The notes below the pieces were generated by a model. That model saw only the letters and a list, made by a program, of their open reading frames with translations, searched no databases and was not told the origin of the DNA. Below, in pieces: positions 1-8,102 of a DNA stretch of 18,389 nt. This stretch comes from Methylococcaceae bacterium. GTDB lineage: Bacteria > Pseudomonadota > Gammaproteobacteria > Methylococcales > UBA1147. The stretch is taken from NCBI GenBank assembly GCA_022616595.1, contig JAKEEL010000016.1, positions 1 to 18,389 on the forward strand. The letters run 5' to 3'. Made by a program: the position numbers and the translations under genes. Position 1 is the stretch's first letter, and each line of letters starts with the position of its first letter.

Positions 1-1569
1 AAGCGAACCGCGACGGTGCACGCGATCCGCGATACCATGGTCGCCAAGCTTTCCGTGGAATCCTTCAACCGCCTGCTGCAAAAACACCCCCGGGAATTGG
101 TCACGCACTTCGCCGGCAGTGTGATCAAACGCCTCTGGCTGCAAACTTTGGGCAGCGTTCGGAACCCGAACAACGTGGTCAACATTGCGCTCGTCCCGAC
201 CGGAAATCATGTACCGCTCCTCGAATTCAGCCGCCGGCTTGCCGAATGTCTTAAAGAGCATGCCCCGACGCTGCATTTGAACAGCGATTCGCTGGATCAA
301 TTTTTGAGCCCCAAGGGGATGGCCCAAACGCCGGCCGGGGATCCCGATAATGTCAATGTCGTTCGGTGGCTGAATCATCAGGAAACCAAGTATCGTTATC
401 TCCTGTATCAGACCGATGCCGAGCCTTCCGAATGGACCCTGCGCTGCCTGCGTCAGGCGGACCGCGTGGTCCTGGTCGGAGATACGCTCTCCTCGCCGCG
501 CAAGGGAGTGATCGAGGAAACCCTGTTGACCGATTCACGCTACCGCGAACTGCCGAAAAGCCTTGTGATTCTGCATCGGCAAAAGGACTTGCTTTATGAT
601 CGAACCGGCGACTGGCTGCGCGAGCGCGTGGTGCAATACCATTACCATGTCTGTCCGGACGACGCGGACGACATGGCGCGGCTGGCGCGGCTCCTGAGCG
701 GCAAGGGTGTCGGATTGGTGCTCAGCGGTGGCGGAGCCCGGGGATTCGCCCATATCGGTGCAATCCGCGCACTTCGGGAAGCCGGGGTACCGATCGACAA
801 AGTCGGCGGCAGCAGCATGGGTTCCATCGTGGCCGGCATGGCGGCATTGCGTTGGGACTATGAGACGATGATGGAGCAGGCATGCGGTTTCAATTACCGC
901 ATGGACTACACGTTTCCGGCTGTCGCCCTGACCTCCGGCAAGAGTATCACCCGTCAGTTGAAGGAACGGTTCGGCGAGCAGAAGATCGAGGACCTTTGGA
1001 TCAATTTCTTTTGTGTGAGCACCGATCTGAATTCCTCCCTGCAGCGGGTGCACGATCAGGGCTTGTTGTGGAAATACATACGCGCCAGCATGTCGATTCC
1101 GGGCCTTTTCCCGCCGGTGATCGAAGGGAACCGATTCCTCGTTGACGGGGCAGTGTTCAATAACATACCGGTCGATGTGATGCGCAAACTGGACGATGTC
1201 GGCCCTTTGATTGCTTTCGACGTCGGCGCCCCGATGGGTCTGGAAACGGAAACCGCGATCGAGGGAAATTTTTCTGGATGGCAGGCATTGATTCAAAAGT
1301 TCGGTCCGGCCGCTCGCACCCCGGCTCTACCGAGCGTGACCAAGACATTGATCGCATCGTGGCTGATCAAGAGTGATGAAGCCTTGGAGAGCATGAAGAA
1401 CCTGGCCGACTATTATGTGCGTTTTCCGGTGCAGGATTTCGGACTTCTGGACTTTGACCAAGTCAAACAGATCGCGCAGCGAGGATATTCTTATGCGCAT
1501 GAAAAGCTCGCCGAGTGGCGGCGGGAGGGTTTGTCGGAGCTTCCGGGATTGAAGGCCACGGATTCCTGA
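1..1569 (+). CDS. Patatin-like phospholipase with N-terminal cyclic-nucleotide-binding domain (5' partial)
   Basis: The reading frame is already open at base 1, so the true start lies upstream of the window. The first ~35 residues (RTATVHAIRDT..AKLS) look like the tail of a cNMP-binding domain of the kind placed before patatin domains in the bacterial NTE/RssA-like family. The patatin domain follows from about base 709. It has the oxyanion-hole glycine motif SGGGARGF near base 724, the nucleophile motif GSSMG with its serine codon at 814, and the catalytic aspartate in DGA at 1144, so the Ser-Asp dyad is intact. Known family members are lysophospholipase/esterase-type hydrolases acting on membrane lipids; the substrate here cannot be read from sequence. 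No transmembrane segment is visible in the part present. It ends with TGA at 1567-1569, 157 bases before the next gene on the same strand. Confidence 0.88.
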   Translation, partial: KRTATVHAIRDTMVAKLSVESFNRLLQKHPRELVTHFAGSVIKRLWLQTLGSVRNPNNVVNIALVPTGNHVPLLEFSRRLAECLKEHAPTLHLNSDSLDQFLSPKGMAQTPAGDPDNVNVVRWLNHQETKYRYLLYQTDAEPSEWTLRCLRQADRVVLVGDTLSSPRKGVIEETLLTDSRYRELPKSLVILHRQKDLLYDRTGDWLRERVVQYHYHVCPDDADDMARLARLLSGKGVGLVLSGGGARGFAHIGAIRALREAGVPIDKVGGSSMGSIVAGMAALRWDYETMMEQACGFNYRMDYTFPAVALTSGKSITRQLKERFGEQKIEDLWINFFCVSTDLNSSLQRVHDQGLLWKYIRASMSIPGLFPPVIEGNRFLVDGAVFNNIPVDVMRKLDDVGPLIAFDVGAPMGLETETAIEGNFSGWQALIQKFGPAARTPALPSVTKTLIASWLIKSDEALESMKNLADYYVRFPVQDFGLLDFDQVKQIAQRGYSYAHEKLAEWRREGLSELPGLKATDS

Positions 1570-1726
1570 CTCCCTGGCATTCGCAACGCTTCACATCTTA
1601 ACGAAATACGCGGCGTCTTTATGGAAACGGTAATCGATTCGAAGGCCGTCACACGGGCGGGGCTCTGGCCATACGCCCGGTCATGACGGTATCATCAAGA
1701 CCTCGTTATTGTCCGGCTTGGATCCG
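1570..1726. other. Intergenic gap between phospholipase and PqiA-like gene
   Basis: These 157 bases hold no supported gene. A 6-bp inverted repeat (CGGGCG at 1654-1659 and CGCCCG at 1674-1679, 14-base loop) could form a hairpin, but no T-tract follows, so I do not call it an intrinsic terminator. No convincing -35/-10 pair was seen. Confidence 0.3.
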
Positions 1727-2320
1727 ATGCACCAGAAAATCTCCCTGCTGCTGTTCATGTTGGCCCTCGGCCTGCTGATACCGGGCCTGAACCAACCGAT
1801 GTTGACCCTGGAAGCCTCTGTGAGCAAGAAGGAGATGCTGGATCTGGCAGCCGATTCTTTAATCCCCGAACGGCCCGACAACTCGATAATCGCTCAATTC
1901 GCCCACGCGATGATTGAGAATTTGCGGCTCGAAGGTTCCGTGGAAATCTACAAAAAGACCCGCAGCATATTGGGCACGATGAACGATTTGTTTTCAAGCG
2001 GCAATTATTTCGTGGCCATTCTGATCGGCCTGTTTGCGGTGGTCGTACCGTTGGTCAAATTGTTCCTGACCGCCCTGGCGGCTCTATTGCGCAAACGGGC
2101 GGTACATGGTTCATTGCAGAATCTGGCCGGGATGATCAGCAAGTGGTCGATGAGCGATGTTTTTGTCATGGCGATCATCGTCGGTTATATGGCCGCCAAC
2201 GCGGACGACCATCCGGGCGATGCGGTCCGGATGAATGCCGAGTTCGGTCCGGGATTTTTCTACTTCGCGGCTTACTGCCTGACCTCGATACTCTCCGCGC
2301 AATTTTTACCCCGCGAATGA
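1727..2320 (+). CDS. PqiA-family (paraquat-inducible protein A-like) inner-membrane protein
   Basis: The product has about 197 residues and four hydrophobic segments: residues ~4-24, ~93-118, ~136-156 and ~170-190. The third segment begins with KWSMSDVFVMAIIVG. A W-x-M-x-DVF(V) signature at the start of a membrane helix is characteristic of the PqiA domain. The loop between segments 1 and 2 is about 70 residues and probably periplasmic. E. coli PqiA has two such domains and works with PqiB/PqiC in lipid transport across the envelope; this is a single-domain version and no pqiB/pqiC or mce gene is nearby. I chose ATG 1727 because the hydrophobic segment starts right after it. A TTG at 1709 is an in-frame alternative, and neither has a clear Shine-Dalgarno. 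The role is unknown beyond family membership. Confidence 0.75.
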   Translation: MHQKISLLLFMLALGLLIPGLNQPMLTLEASVSKKEMLDLAADSLIPERPDNSIIAQFAHAMIENLRLEGSVEIYKKTRSILGTMNDLFSSGNYFVAILIGLFAVVVPLVKLFLTALAALLRKRAVHGSLQNLAGMISKWSMSDVFVMAIIVGYMAANADDHPGDAVRMNAEFGPGFFYFAAYCLTSILSAQFLPRE

Positions 2321-2356
2321 ACCGGACCCCGAACGGCTCGCACCAGACAAGCAATG

Positions 2357-3619
2357 TCAACGTCGCGCATAACCCCGGCTGTTCATTCGTTTGGGCGACT
2401 GAATCACACAGTTCACCGCATGCGCCAACAAATGCCTGCACGCTTGACCGGCTTGCGCTTTTTCCAGACCGACCAGCAGGATTTTCCACGAAGACCCTTT
2501 CCGGAACTTCCGCTTCAAAAGCGCGGGCGTACTCGAAATCCTGACTCGCTCCAGCTCCGACCGGGCTTTTTTAACAACGGATAGAGCATCATTTTTGCCT
2601 CTTTGAATGCCAAGCAGAACCCCCCAGCCGGGTAAGGAGCCCTCCTTCGTCAGGGTTTGGACAGGGAGGGGGTCGTCTTGCGCTATGGACTGGACAGGAC
2701 GGGATGCGCATCCCTTGAGCCGGAACGGAGGCGCAGAAAATTCGGCGGGCTGGTTCAATGCAATTCCAGTGATTGTCGGCACCTCCGCGGGCTCCCGGAC
2801 TTTGGTGAATCCGAGGTCGAGCAGTTTCCGCATTTGGGTACTTCGCTCTCGTTTCGATCCCGCGCCGAGCACAACCCCGATCAGGCGGACATTGTCACGC
2901 AGGGCCGTCGCGATCAGATTGTAACCGGAACCGCAGGTATAACCGGTCTTCAGTCCGTCCGCGCCGGGATAGCTGGAAATGAATCCATTGGTCGCCATTC
3001 GGTGTCTCCCCCTGAACGTGATCGAGCGATTGGAGAAATAATGGAAATAGTCCGGGAAAGATTTGATCAGCCGCATAGCCAATAGCGCCATGTCTCTTGC
3101 GGTGGTTTTCTGCTGAAGGTTCGGGAGCCCCGAAGCATTGAAGAACTCGGTCGCATGCATACCGAGCTGCTTCGCCTGACGGGTCATTTCCTCGGCGAAC
3201 AGCGCTTCGCTGCCTTTCAGGCGTTCGGCGAGAACCACGGACGCATCGTTCGCGGATATCGTAGCCACCGCTTGTATCGCTTCGCCGACGGTCAGTCTGT
3301 CCCCGTGCCGAAGACCGAGACGGGTCGGCGGCTGCGAGGCGGCGAAAGCCGACGCCGTGAGTTGCTCATCCAGGTTCAGTTGCCCCGAGTGCAGCGCGTT
3401 GAACGTGAGATACAGGGTCATCAGCTTGGTCAGGGAAGCCGGATGCCAGCTCTGATTCGCATCCTCGTGCTGCAGCACTTTTCCGCTTCCGGATTCAATC
3501 ACAATACCCGGATAGCCTTTCGCTTCCGGAGGAGACAAAACGATCGCCAGGAACAGCAGTACCGGCATCGATTGAATGAGGTTTCCGAACCACTCGAGTT
3601 GATTCAGGGTGATCCGCAA
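2357..3619 (-). CDS. Exported D-alanyl-D-alanine carboxypeptidase (PBP5/6-like) with C-terminal SPOR domain
   Basis: This is a serine D,D-carboxypeptidase that trims the terminal D-Ala of peptidoglycan stem peptides in the periplasm. Numbered from the in-frame Met at 3568, the three active-site motifs are all present: SLTK (S45, K48), SAN (105-107) and KTG (207-209, in GADGLKTGYT). A hydrophobic stretch MPVLLFLAIVLS just before the catalytic domain serves as signal sequence. Residues ~314-392 (GWGVLLGIQRG..A, then SSWKILLVG..A..ACRHL) have the two-repeat look of a SPOR domain, which binds denuded septal glycan; the E. coli PBP5 C-terminal domain and amphipathic anchor are absent. Start choice: TTG 3619 has a strong Shine-Dalgarno (GGAGAG, 6-base spacer) and adds an Arg to the n-region. 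ATG 3568 lacks both, and GTG 3706 lacks a ribosome site. It converges on the PqiA-like gene with a 36-base gap. Confidence 0.85.
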   Translation of the reverse strand: MRITLNQLEWFGNLIQSMPVLLFLAIVLSPPEAKGYPGIVIESGSGKVLQHEDANQSWHPASLTKLMTLYLTFNALHSGQLNLDEQLTASAFAASQPPTRLGLRHGDRLTVGEAIQAVATISANDASVVLAERLKGSEALFAEEMTRQAKQLGMHATEFFNASGLPNLQQKTTARDMALLAMRLIKSFPDYFHYFSNRSITFRGRHRMATNGFISSYPGADGLKTGYTCGSGYNLIATALRDNVRLIGVVLGAGSKRERSTQMRKLLDLGFTKVREPAEVPTITGIALNQPAEFSAPPFRLKGCASRPVQSIAQDDPLPVQTLTKEGSLPGWGVLLGIQRGKNDALSVVKKARSELERVRISSTPALLKRKFRKGSSWKILLVGLEKAQAGQACRHLLAHAVNCVIQSPKRMNSRGYARR

Positions 3620-3625
3620 AACAGA

Positions 3626-3631
3626 CTCTCC
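3626..3631 (-). promoter_or_regulatory. Ribosome binding site deciding the carboxypeptidase start
   Basis: On the minus strand GGAGAG lies six bases before a TTG codon (3619-3617) in frame with the carboxypeptidase. This favours TTG over the downstream ATG at 3568, which has only a weak purine stretch upstream. Confidence 0.5.
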
Positions 3632-3672
3632 GATCCAAAAACCGAAACCCCCGCTCACCGCCGATTGATACG

Positions 3673-3825
3673 TCAGGTCATTGTCTGAGAATCGCTGCTC
3701 CCCCACGGTTTGATCTTTGCCAATTCAGCGCTCGGCGTGTCCTTGGCCGTCTCAGTATCGAAACGCGCGACGCTCTGACGGTTGAACAAGGCTTTGGTTT
3801 CGGCGCGCTTGAACGTGTTTATCAT
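3673..3825 (-). pseudogene. Truncated HigB/RelE-type toxin remnant
   Basis: From ATG 3825 the frame reads MINTFKRAETKALFNRQSVARF. This resembles the N-terminus of HigB-type 'plasmid maintenance system killer' toxins (MIKxFKxKETExLFNxxxVRKF). After about 24 residues the similarity stops, and the frame ends at 3673 after only 50 codons, where the family is about 92 residues. The later family motifs (LxxLRVPPGNRLE..LKGDR..QWRICF) are not visible in any minus-strand frame here, and no antitoxin gene follows. The tail runs into the 5' region of the carboxypeptidase gene, so a deletion joining toxin DNA to chromosomal DNA near 3740 is the simplest reading. The same frame is open back to 4107, but that stretch matches nothing I know. 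The identification rests on a short motif. Confidence 0.45.
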
Positions 3826-4184
3826 GGGGGCATAGTAACGCTCCACATGACTAACGTAAAGCCTGATGTAACTTAAATGGTCCGCCTCGCATTTTGCAAG
3901 GAAAAAATTAGCGCTGGAGAGACTTTCGCGGAACCGGAGGCCAAGCATGTATAATGACTTGCTCAATCCGGATGAGCCTGCTCGGTGAGACGGTTGGAAT
4001 GTCTGAAAACTTGGCCGGGTTGATGAGTGTTCGGGGGCTTCATTCAGGATACGTTCCGCGACTCTCAACACGGCGTTGAAAAGATATTTCGGGCTGAAAC
4101 GCCGCACCCCGTAAAAAAACGCGTAGGCTTTGTGAGAAGTTCTGGTTTACAGAATGCTCGATGATGGTGCGGATCGCGTCTTGG

Positions 4185-4201
4185 CGCACACAAATTGTGC
4201 G
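4185..4201. repeat. Perfect 6-bp inverted repeat, possible operator upstream of narG
   Basis: CGCACA (4185-4190) and TGTGCG (4196-4201) are exact reverse complements around a 5-base AT-rich centre. The size and symmetry suit a dimeric DNA-binding protein. The site does not fit the FNR, NarL or CRP consensus. It lies about 160 bases before the narG start codon. Confidence 0.35.
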
Positions 4202-4229
4202 TTATTTAGTAACCGGGGCCGGAAATAAC
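4201..4229. repeat. 7-bp inverted repeat with GC-rich loop upstream of narG
   Basis: GTTATTT (4201-4207) and AAATAAC (4223-4229) are exact reverse complements with a 15-base loop containing CCGG twice. It shares its first base with the end of the preceding palindrome, so the two form a compact 45-base block of symmetry. No T-tract follows, so it is unlikely to be a terminator. Confidence 0.3.
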
Positions 4230-4248
4230 ATAGTAATTCTATCAGGTA

Positions 4249-4297
4249 TTGATTGTTTGTTTTGGCGCTTATATTGCATATAGCCTAGACTACCTAT
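4249..4297 (+). promoter_or_regulatory. Probable narG promoter with FNR half-site and NarL-type heptamer
   Basis: This AT-rich stretch precedes narG. TTGAT at 4249-4253 matches one half of the FNR consensus (TTGAT-N4-ATCAA), but the second half is not preserved. Candidate -10 hexamers are TATATT (4270-4275) and TAGACT (4286-4291); TAGACT would place the degenerate FNR-like site near -41, the class II position. TACCTAT at 4291-4297 fits the NarL heptamer TACYYMT, but lies at or just downstream of the expected start point. Anaerobic control of nar operons by FNR and NarL is established in enterobacteria. Its application here is inference from one half-site and one heptamer. Confidence 0.4.
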
Positions 4298-4348
4298 TAA
4301 ACGAGGGGTGGGTGATAGCGAACCATCCCCAATTCCTACCACGTCTGC

Positions 4349-4353
4349 GGAGA
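4349..4353 (+). promoter_or_regulatory. Ribosome binding site fixing the narG GTG start
   Basis: GGAGA sits 8 bases before GTG 4362. Together with alignment to the family N-terminus it rules against the 18-codon longer frame starting at GTG 4308. Confidence 0.65.
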
Positions 4354-4361
4354 CCGGTCCC

Positions 4362-7300
4362 GTGAGTCATTTTCTGGACAGATTGCAGTTTTTCAAGAAA
4401 AAACAAGCTACTTTTTCGAACAATCACGGGGAGATCAGTAATGAGGATCGTTCCTGGGAAAACAGTTACCGTCAACGCTGGCAGCATGACAAAGTGGTGC
4501 GTTCCACGCATGGCGTCAACTGTACCGGTTCGTGCAGTTGGAAAATCTATGTGAAAAACGGCCTGGTTACCTGGGAAATTCAGCAGACCGACTACCCGAG
4601 AACCCGCCCGGACCTGCCCAACCATGAACCGCGCGGATGTCCGCGCGGCGCGAGTTATTCGTGGTATTTGTACAGCGCGAATCGCCTCAAGTATCCGATG
4701 ATCCGCAAGCGCCTGCTGAAACTCTGGCGCAGCGCGCGCGGCGGCATGGAGCCCGTGGAGGCTTGGGCAAGCATCGTCGGGTCAGCCGAAAAAACCGCGG
4801 AATACAAAACCCGCCGCGGCTTGGGCGGCTTCGTGCGCGTGACCTGGGACGAAATCAACGAAATCATCGCCGCGGCGAATGTGTACACCGCCAAACAGTT
4901 CGGCCCCGACCGCATCGTCGGTTTTTCACCGATTCCGGCCATGTCCATGGTCTCCTATGCGGCCGGCTCGCGGTATCTGTCATTGATCGGCGGCGCCTGT
5001 CTGAGTTTCTACGACTGGTACTGCGACCTGCCGCCGAGTTCACCGCAGGTCTGGGGCGAACAGACCGATGTTCCGGAATCGGCCGACTGGTACAACTCCA
5101 ATTACCTGATCTTGTGGGGTTCGAACGTGCCCCAGACCCGGACGCCGGATGCACACTTTTATGCCGAAGTCCGCTACAAGGGCACCAAAAGCGTTGTCGT
5201 GACGCCGGATTATTCGGAAGCCGCAAAATTCGCGGATATCTGGCTCGCACCCAAACAGGGCACCGATTCCGCGCTGGCGATGGCTTTTGTGCATGTGATT
5301 CTGAAGGAATTTCATGTCGAAAAGCCGCGTGAGTACTTTGTCGATTATGTGCGCAGGAATACCGACATGCCGATGCTGGTTCTGTTGGAGGAACGCAGCG
5401 GCGCCTCTTTTGCTCCGACCCGTTTTCTGCGCGCCTCGGATATTGCCGGGAACCTTGGCGAGGACAACAATCCGGAGTGGAAGACCCTGGCCTTCGACGG
5501 TGACCAACTGGTGGTTCCGCACGGTTCGATCGGTTTCCGTTGGGGTGAACATGGGCGCTGGAACATCGAAGAAAAGGAAGCGGGCGGTGAGCCGACTCAG
5601 ATGAGTCTGAGTCTGATCGAGGGTTCGGACGACATCACCTCGGTGGCCTACCCGTATTTCGGAGGCATCGAACACGAACACTTTGCCAGTACCGGGCACG
5701 CCGAAATCCTGTGCCGGAACATTCCGACCCGCAGCGTCGAACTGGCCGACAGGCGTACGGTACGCGTTGCAACGGTATATGACCTGATGATCGGCCATTA
5801 CGGGATCGATCGCGGTTTGGGCGGAGAAAATGTCGCTTCATGCTACGAAGACGACATCCCCTACACACCGGCCTGGCAGGAAAAAATCACGGGGGTTCGG
5901 GCACGAGACGTCATTACCGTCGCTCGGGAGTTTGCCGAAACCGCCGAGAAAACCAAAGGCAGGTCGATGGTCATCGTCGGAGCGGGTCTGAATCACTGGT
6001 ACCACCAGGATATGAACTACCGCGGATTGATCAACATGCTCGCATTGTGCGGTTGTGTCGGTCAATCGGGCGGAGGCTGGTCGCACTATGTCGGACAGGA
6101 GAAGCTGCGGCCGCAGACCGGCTGGCTGCCCTTGGCTTTCGCGCTGGACTGGCATCGTCCGCCGCGTCAGATGAACGGCACTTCGTTTTTTTACAACCAC
6201 AGCAACCAGTGGCGCTATGAAAAAATCGCGCTGCACGAGATCCTGTCTCCACTCGCCGACCGGCAGAAATTCACCGGCAGCGTGATCGATTACAATGTCC
6301 GCGCCGAGCGCATGGGATGGCTGCCGTCCGCCCCGCAACTCGCGACCAATCCGCTCGGAATCGTGTCCGAGGCCGAGGCCGCGGGATTGGACCCGGTTCA
6401 GTACACGGTCGAACAATTGAAGCAAGGGCAGCTCAAATTTGCGTGTGAAGATCCCGACAACCCGCGGAATTTCCCGCGTAACCTGTTCATCTGGCGTTCC
6501 AACCTCCTGGGTTCGAGCGGCAAGGGCCATGAATACATGCTCAAACACTTGCTCGGGACCAAGCACGGCGTGCAGGGCAAGGACCTCGGTGAAAGCGGTG
6601 AAGCCAAGCCCGAGGAAGTGCTCTGGCACGATCAGGAACAAACCGGAAAACTCGACCTCTTGGTGACCCTTGATTTCCGGATGTCCACCACGTGTCTTTA
6701 TTCTGATATCGTGCTGCCGACCGCTACCTGGTACGAAAAGGACGACATGAATACCTCGGACATGCATCCTTTCATCCATCCGCTCTCTGCCGCGGTCGAT
6801 CCGGCCTGGGAAGCGCGCAGCGACTGGGAGATTTACAAGGGAATCGCGAAAAGCTTTTCCGAAGTCTGCGTCGGCCATCTCGGCGTCGAAAAGGATCTGG
6901 TTACCCTGCCCTTGCTGCACGATACCCCGGGCGAATTGGGACAAGCGGCCGAGATCAAGGAATGGAAACGCGGTGAATGCGATCCGATTCCCGGAAAAAC
7001 CATGCCGAACCTGATCGTAGTCGAACGCGATTATCCGAATACCTTCAAGAAGTTTACATCGCTCGGGCCCTTGTTGAACAAGCTCGGCAACGGCGGTAAG
7101 GGGATCAGCTGGAATACCGACACGGAAGTCGAACTGTTGGCCAAGTTGAATCACACGGTATGGGACGAAGGAGTCAGCCACGGGCGGCCGCGAATCGATT
7201 CGGCGATCGACGCCGCGGAAGTTATTTTGGCGCTCGCACCCGAAACCAACGGCAACGTCGCGGTCAAGGCCTGGGAAGCCTTGGGAAAGCATACGGGGCT

Positions 7301-8102
7301 CGACCATACCCATCTGGCCCGCCCGAAACAGGACGAAAAGATCCGCTTCCGCGATATTCAGGCTCAGCCGCGCAAGATCATCTCGTCGCCGACCTGGAGC
7401 GGTCTGGAAGACGAGCATGTCAGCTACAACGCGGGCTACACCAATGTCCATGAACGCATCCCGTGGAGAACCCTGACCGGCCGCCAGCAGTTCTATCAGG
7501 ACCATGACTGGATGGTGGCGTTCGGAGAAGGCTTTTCGACCTACCGGCCGCCGCTCGATACCAAAACGGTGCGGCCCTTGATGGGCAAGAAACCCAATGG
7601 CAATAAAGAGATCGCGCTGAACTGGATCACCCCGCACCAGAAATGGGGTATCCACAGCACCTATACCGACAACCTGATCATGCTGACGCTCTCCCGCGGT
7701 GGTCCGATCATCTGGATGAGCGAAATCGATGCGAAAAAAGTCGGCATCGTGGACAACGACTGGGTCGAGGTATTCAACGTCAACGGTGCGCTGACCGCGC
7801 GTGTTGTCGTTAGTCAGCGGGTGAAAGAGGGCATGACCATGATGTACCACGCCCAGGAGCGGACTGTGAATGTGCCGGGCGCGGAAACGACCGGGACCCG
7901 CGGCGGCATCCACAATTCGGTGACCCGCGCGGTGCTCAAGCCGACCCATATGATCGGTGGTTATGCGCAGCAGAGCTATGGTTTTAACTACTACGGGACC
8001 GTGGGATCGAACCGGGATGAATTCGTGATTGTGAGAAAGATGAATAAAGTTGAATGGCTGGACGGGACCGACGAGGCGGAAAGATCCGCGGAGGTGGCCT
8101 GA
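4362..8102 (+). CDS. narG: Respiratory nitrate reductase, alpha subunit NarG
   Basis: NarG is the catalytic Mo-bisMGD subunit of the membrane-bound cytoplasm-facing nitrate reductase; it reduces nitrate to nitrite with electrons from quinol via NarI and NarH. The product has 1246 residues, almost the E. coli length, and is collinear with it throughout. The FS0 ligands are H50, C54, C58 and C93 (in STHGVNCTGSCSW and PRGCPRG), and the molybdenum-ligand aspartate is D222 in YDWYCDLPP. I chose GTG 4362 over the longer GTG 4308. It begins exactly where the known N-terminus begins (SHFLDRLQFFKKK), and GGAGA (4349-4353) lies 8 bases upstream. There is no functional Tat signal, as expected for a cytoplasmic-side subunit. 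The stop TGA (8100-8102) overlaps the narH ATG by one base, so translation is coupled. Confidence 0.98.
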   Translation: MSHFLDRLQFFKKKQATFSNNHGEISNEDRSWENSYRQRWQHDKVVRSTHGVNCTGSCSWKIYVKNGLVTWEIQQTDYPRTRPDLPNHEPRGCPRGASYSWYLYSANRLKYPMIRKRLLKLWRSARGGMEPVEAWASIVGSAEKTAEYKTRRGLGGFVRVTWDEINEIIAAANVYTAKQFGPDRIVGFSPIPAMSMVSYAAGSRYLSLIGGACLSFYDWYCDLPPSSPQVWGEQTDVPESADWYNSNYLILWGSNVPQTRTPDAHFYAEVRYKGTKSVVVTPDYSEAAKFADIWLAPKQGTDSALAMAFVHVILKEFHVEKPREYFVDYVRRNTDMPMLVLLEERSGASFAPTRFLRASDIAGNLGEDNNPEWKTLAFDGDQLVVPHGSIGFRWGEHGRWNIEEKEAGGEPTQMSLSLIEGSDDITSVAYPYFGGIEHEHFASTGHAEILCRNIPTRSVELADRRTVRVATVYDLMIGHYGIDRGLGGENVASCYEDDIPYTPAWQEKITGVRARDVITVAREFAETAEKTKGRSMVIVGAGLNHWYHQDMNYRGLINMLALCGCVGQSGGGWSHYVGQEKLRPQTGWLPLAFALDWHRPPRQMNGTSFFYNHSNQWRYEKIALHEILSPLADRQKFTGSVIDYNVRAERMGWLPSAPQLATNPLGIVSEAEAAGLDPVQYTVEQLKQGQLKFACEDPDNPRNFPRNLFIWRSNLLGSSGKGHEYMLKHLLGTKHGVQGKDLGESGEAKPEEVLWHDQEQTGKLDLLVTLDFRMSTTCLYSDIVLPTATWYEKDDMNTSDMHPFIHPLSAAVDPAWEARSDWEIYKGIAKSFSEVCVGHLGVEKDLVTLPLLHDTPGELGQAAEIKEWKRGECDPIPGKTMPNLIVVERDYPNTFKKFTSLGPLLNKLGNGGKGISWNTDTEVELLAKLNHTVWDEGVSHGRPRIDSAIDAAEVILALAPETNGNVAVKAWEALGKHTGLDHTHLARPKQDEKIRFRDIQAQPRKIISSPTWSGLEDEHVSYNAGYTNVHERIPWRTLTGRQQFYQDHDWMVAFGEGFSTYRPPLDTKTVRPLMGKKPNGNKEIALNWITPHQKWGIHSTYTDNLIMLTLSRGGPIIWMSEIDAKKVGIVDNDWVEVFNVNGALTARVVVSQRVKEGMTMMYHAQERTVNVPGAETTGTRGGIHNSVTRAVLKPTHMIGGYAQQSYGFNYYGTVGSNRDEFVIVRKMNKVEWLDGTDEAERSAEVA

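Larger units (their letters stand above)
3826..4361. other. Gene-poor region between toxin remnant and narG
   Basis: About 540 bases without a recognisable intact gene. On the minus strand a frame is open from 4107 to 3826 and continues into the HigB remnant, but it has no ribosome site, no motif I recognise and an unconvincing composition. On the plus strand a perfect -10 hexamer (TATAAT at 3950-3955) stands without a good -35 and leads to no gene. The last ~180 bases are AT-rich and hold several inverted repeats and the probable narG promoter, listed separately. Confidence 0.5.

Noticed and set aside
535..1296. 253-codon minus-strand frame opposite the patatin domain
   Set aside because: Antisense shadow of a gene with intact catalytic motifs; no motif of its own.
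1654..1679. Hairpin after the patatin gene as an intrinsic terminator
   Set aside because: The stem is only six pairs with a 14-base loop and no T-run follows.
4241..4253. ATCA-N5-TGAT as an FNR box
   Set aside because: The half-sites are in the reverse orientation to TTGAT-N4-ATCAA and the spacing is wrong. Only a single FNR half-site is supportable.
4308..4361. 18-codon N-terminal extension of narG from GTG 4308
   Set aside because: NarG proteins begin at the residue encoded by GTG 4362, which also has a ribosome site. The extension is proline/serine/threonine-rich and unlike the family.
5838..7949. 703-codon open frame on the minus strand
   Set aside because: It lies wholly antisense to narG, whose protein is collinear with NarG throughout. 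Its translation is rich in Arg/His/Gly/Gln with no recognisable motif, as expected from codon bias in the opposite strand.
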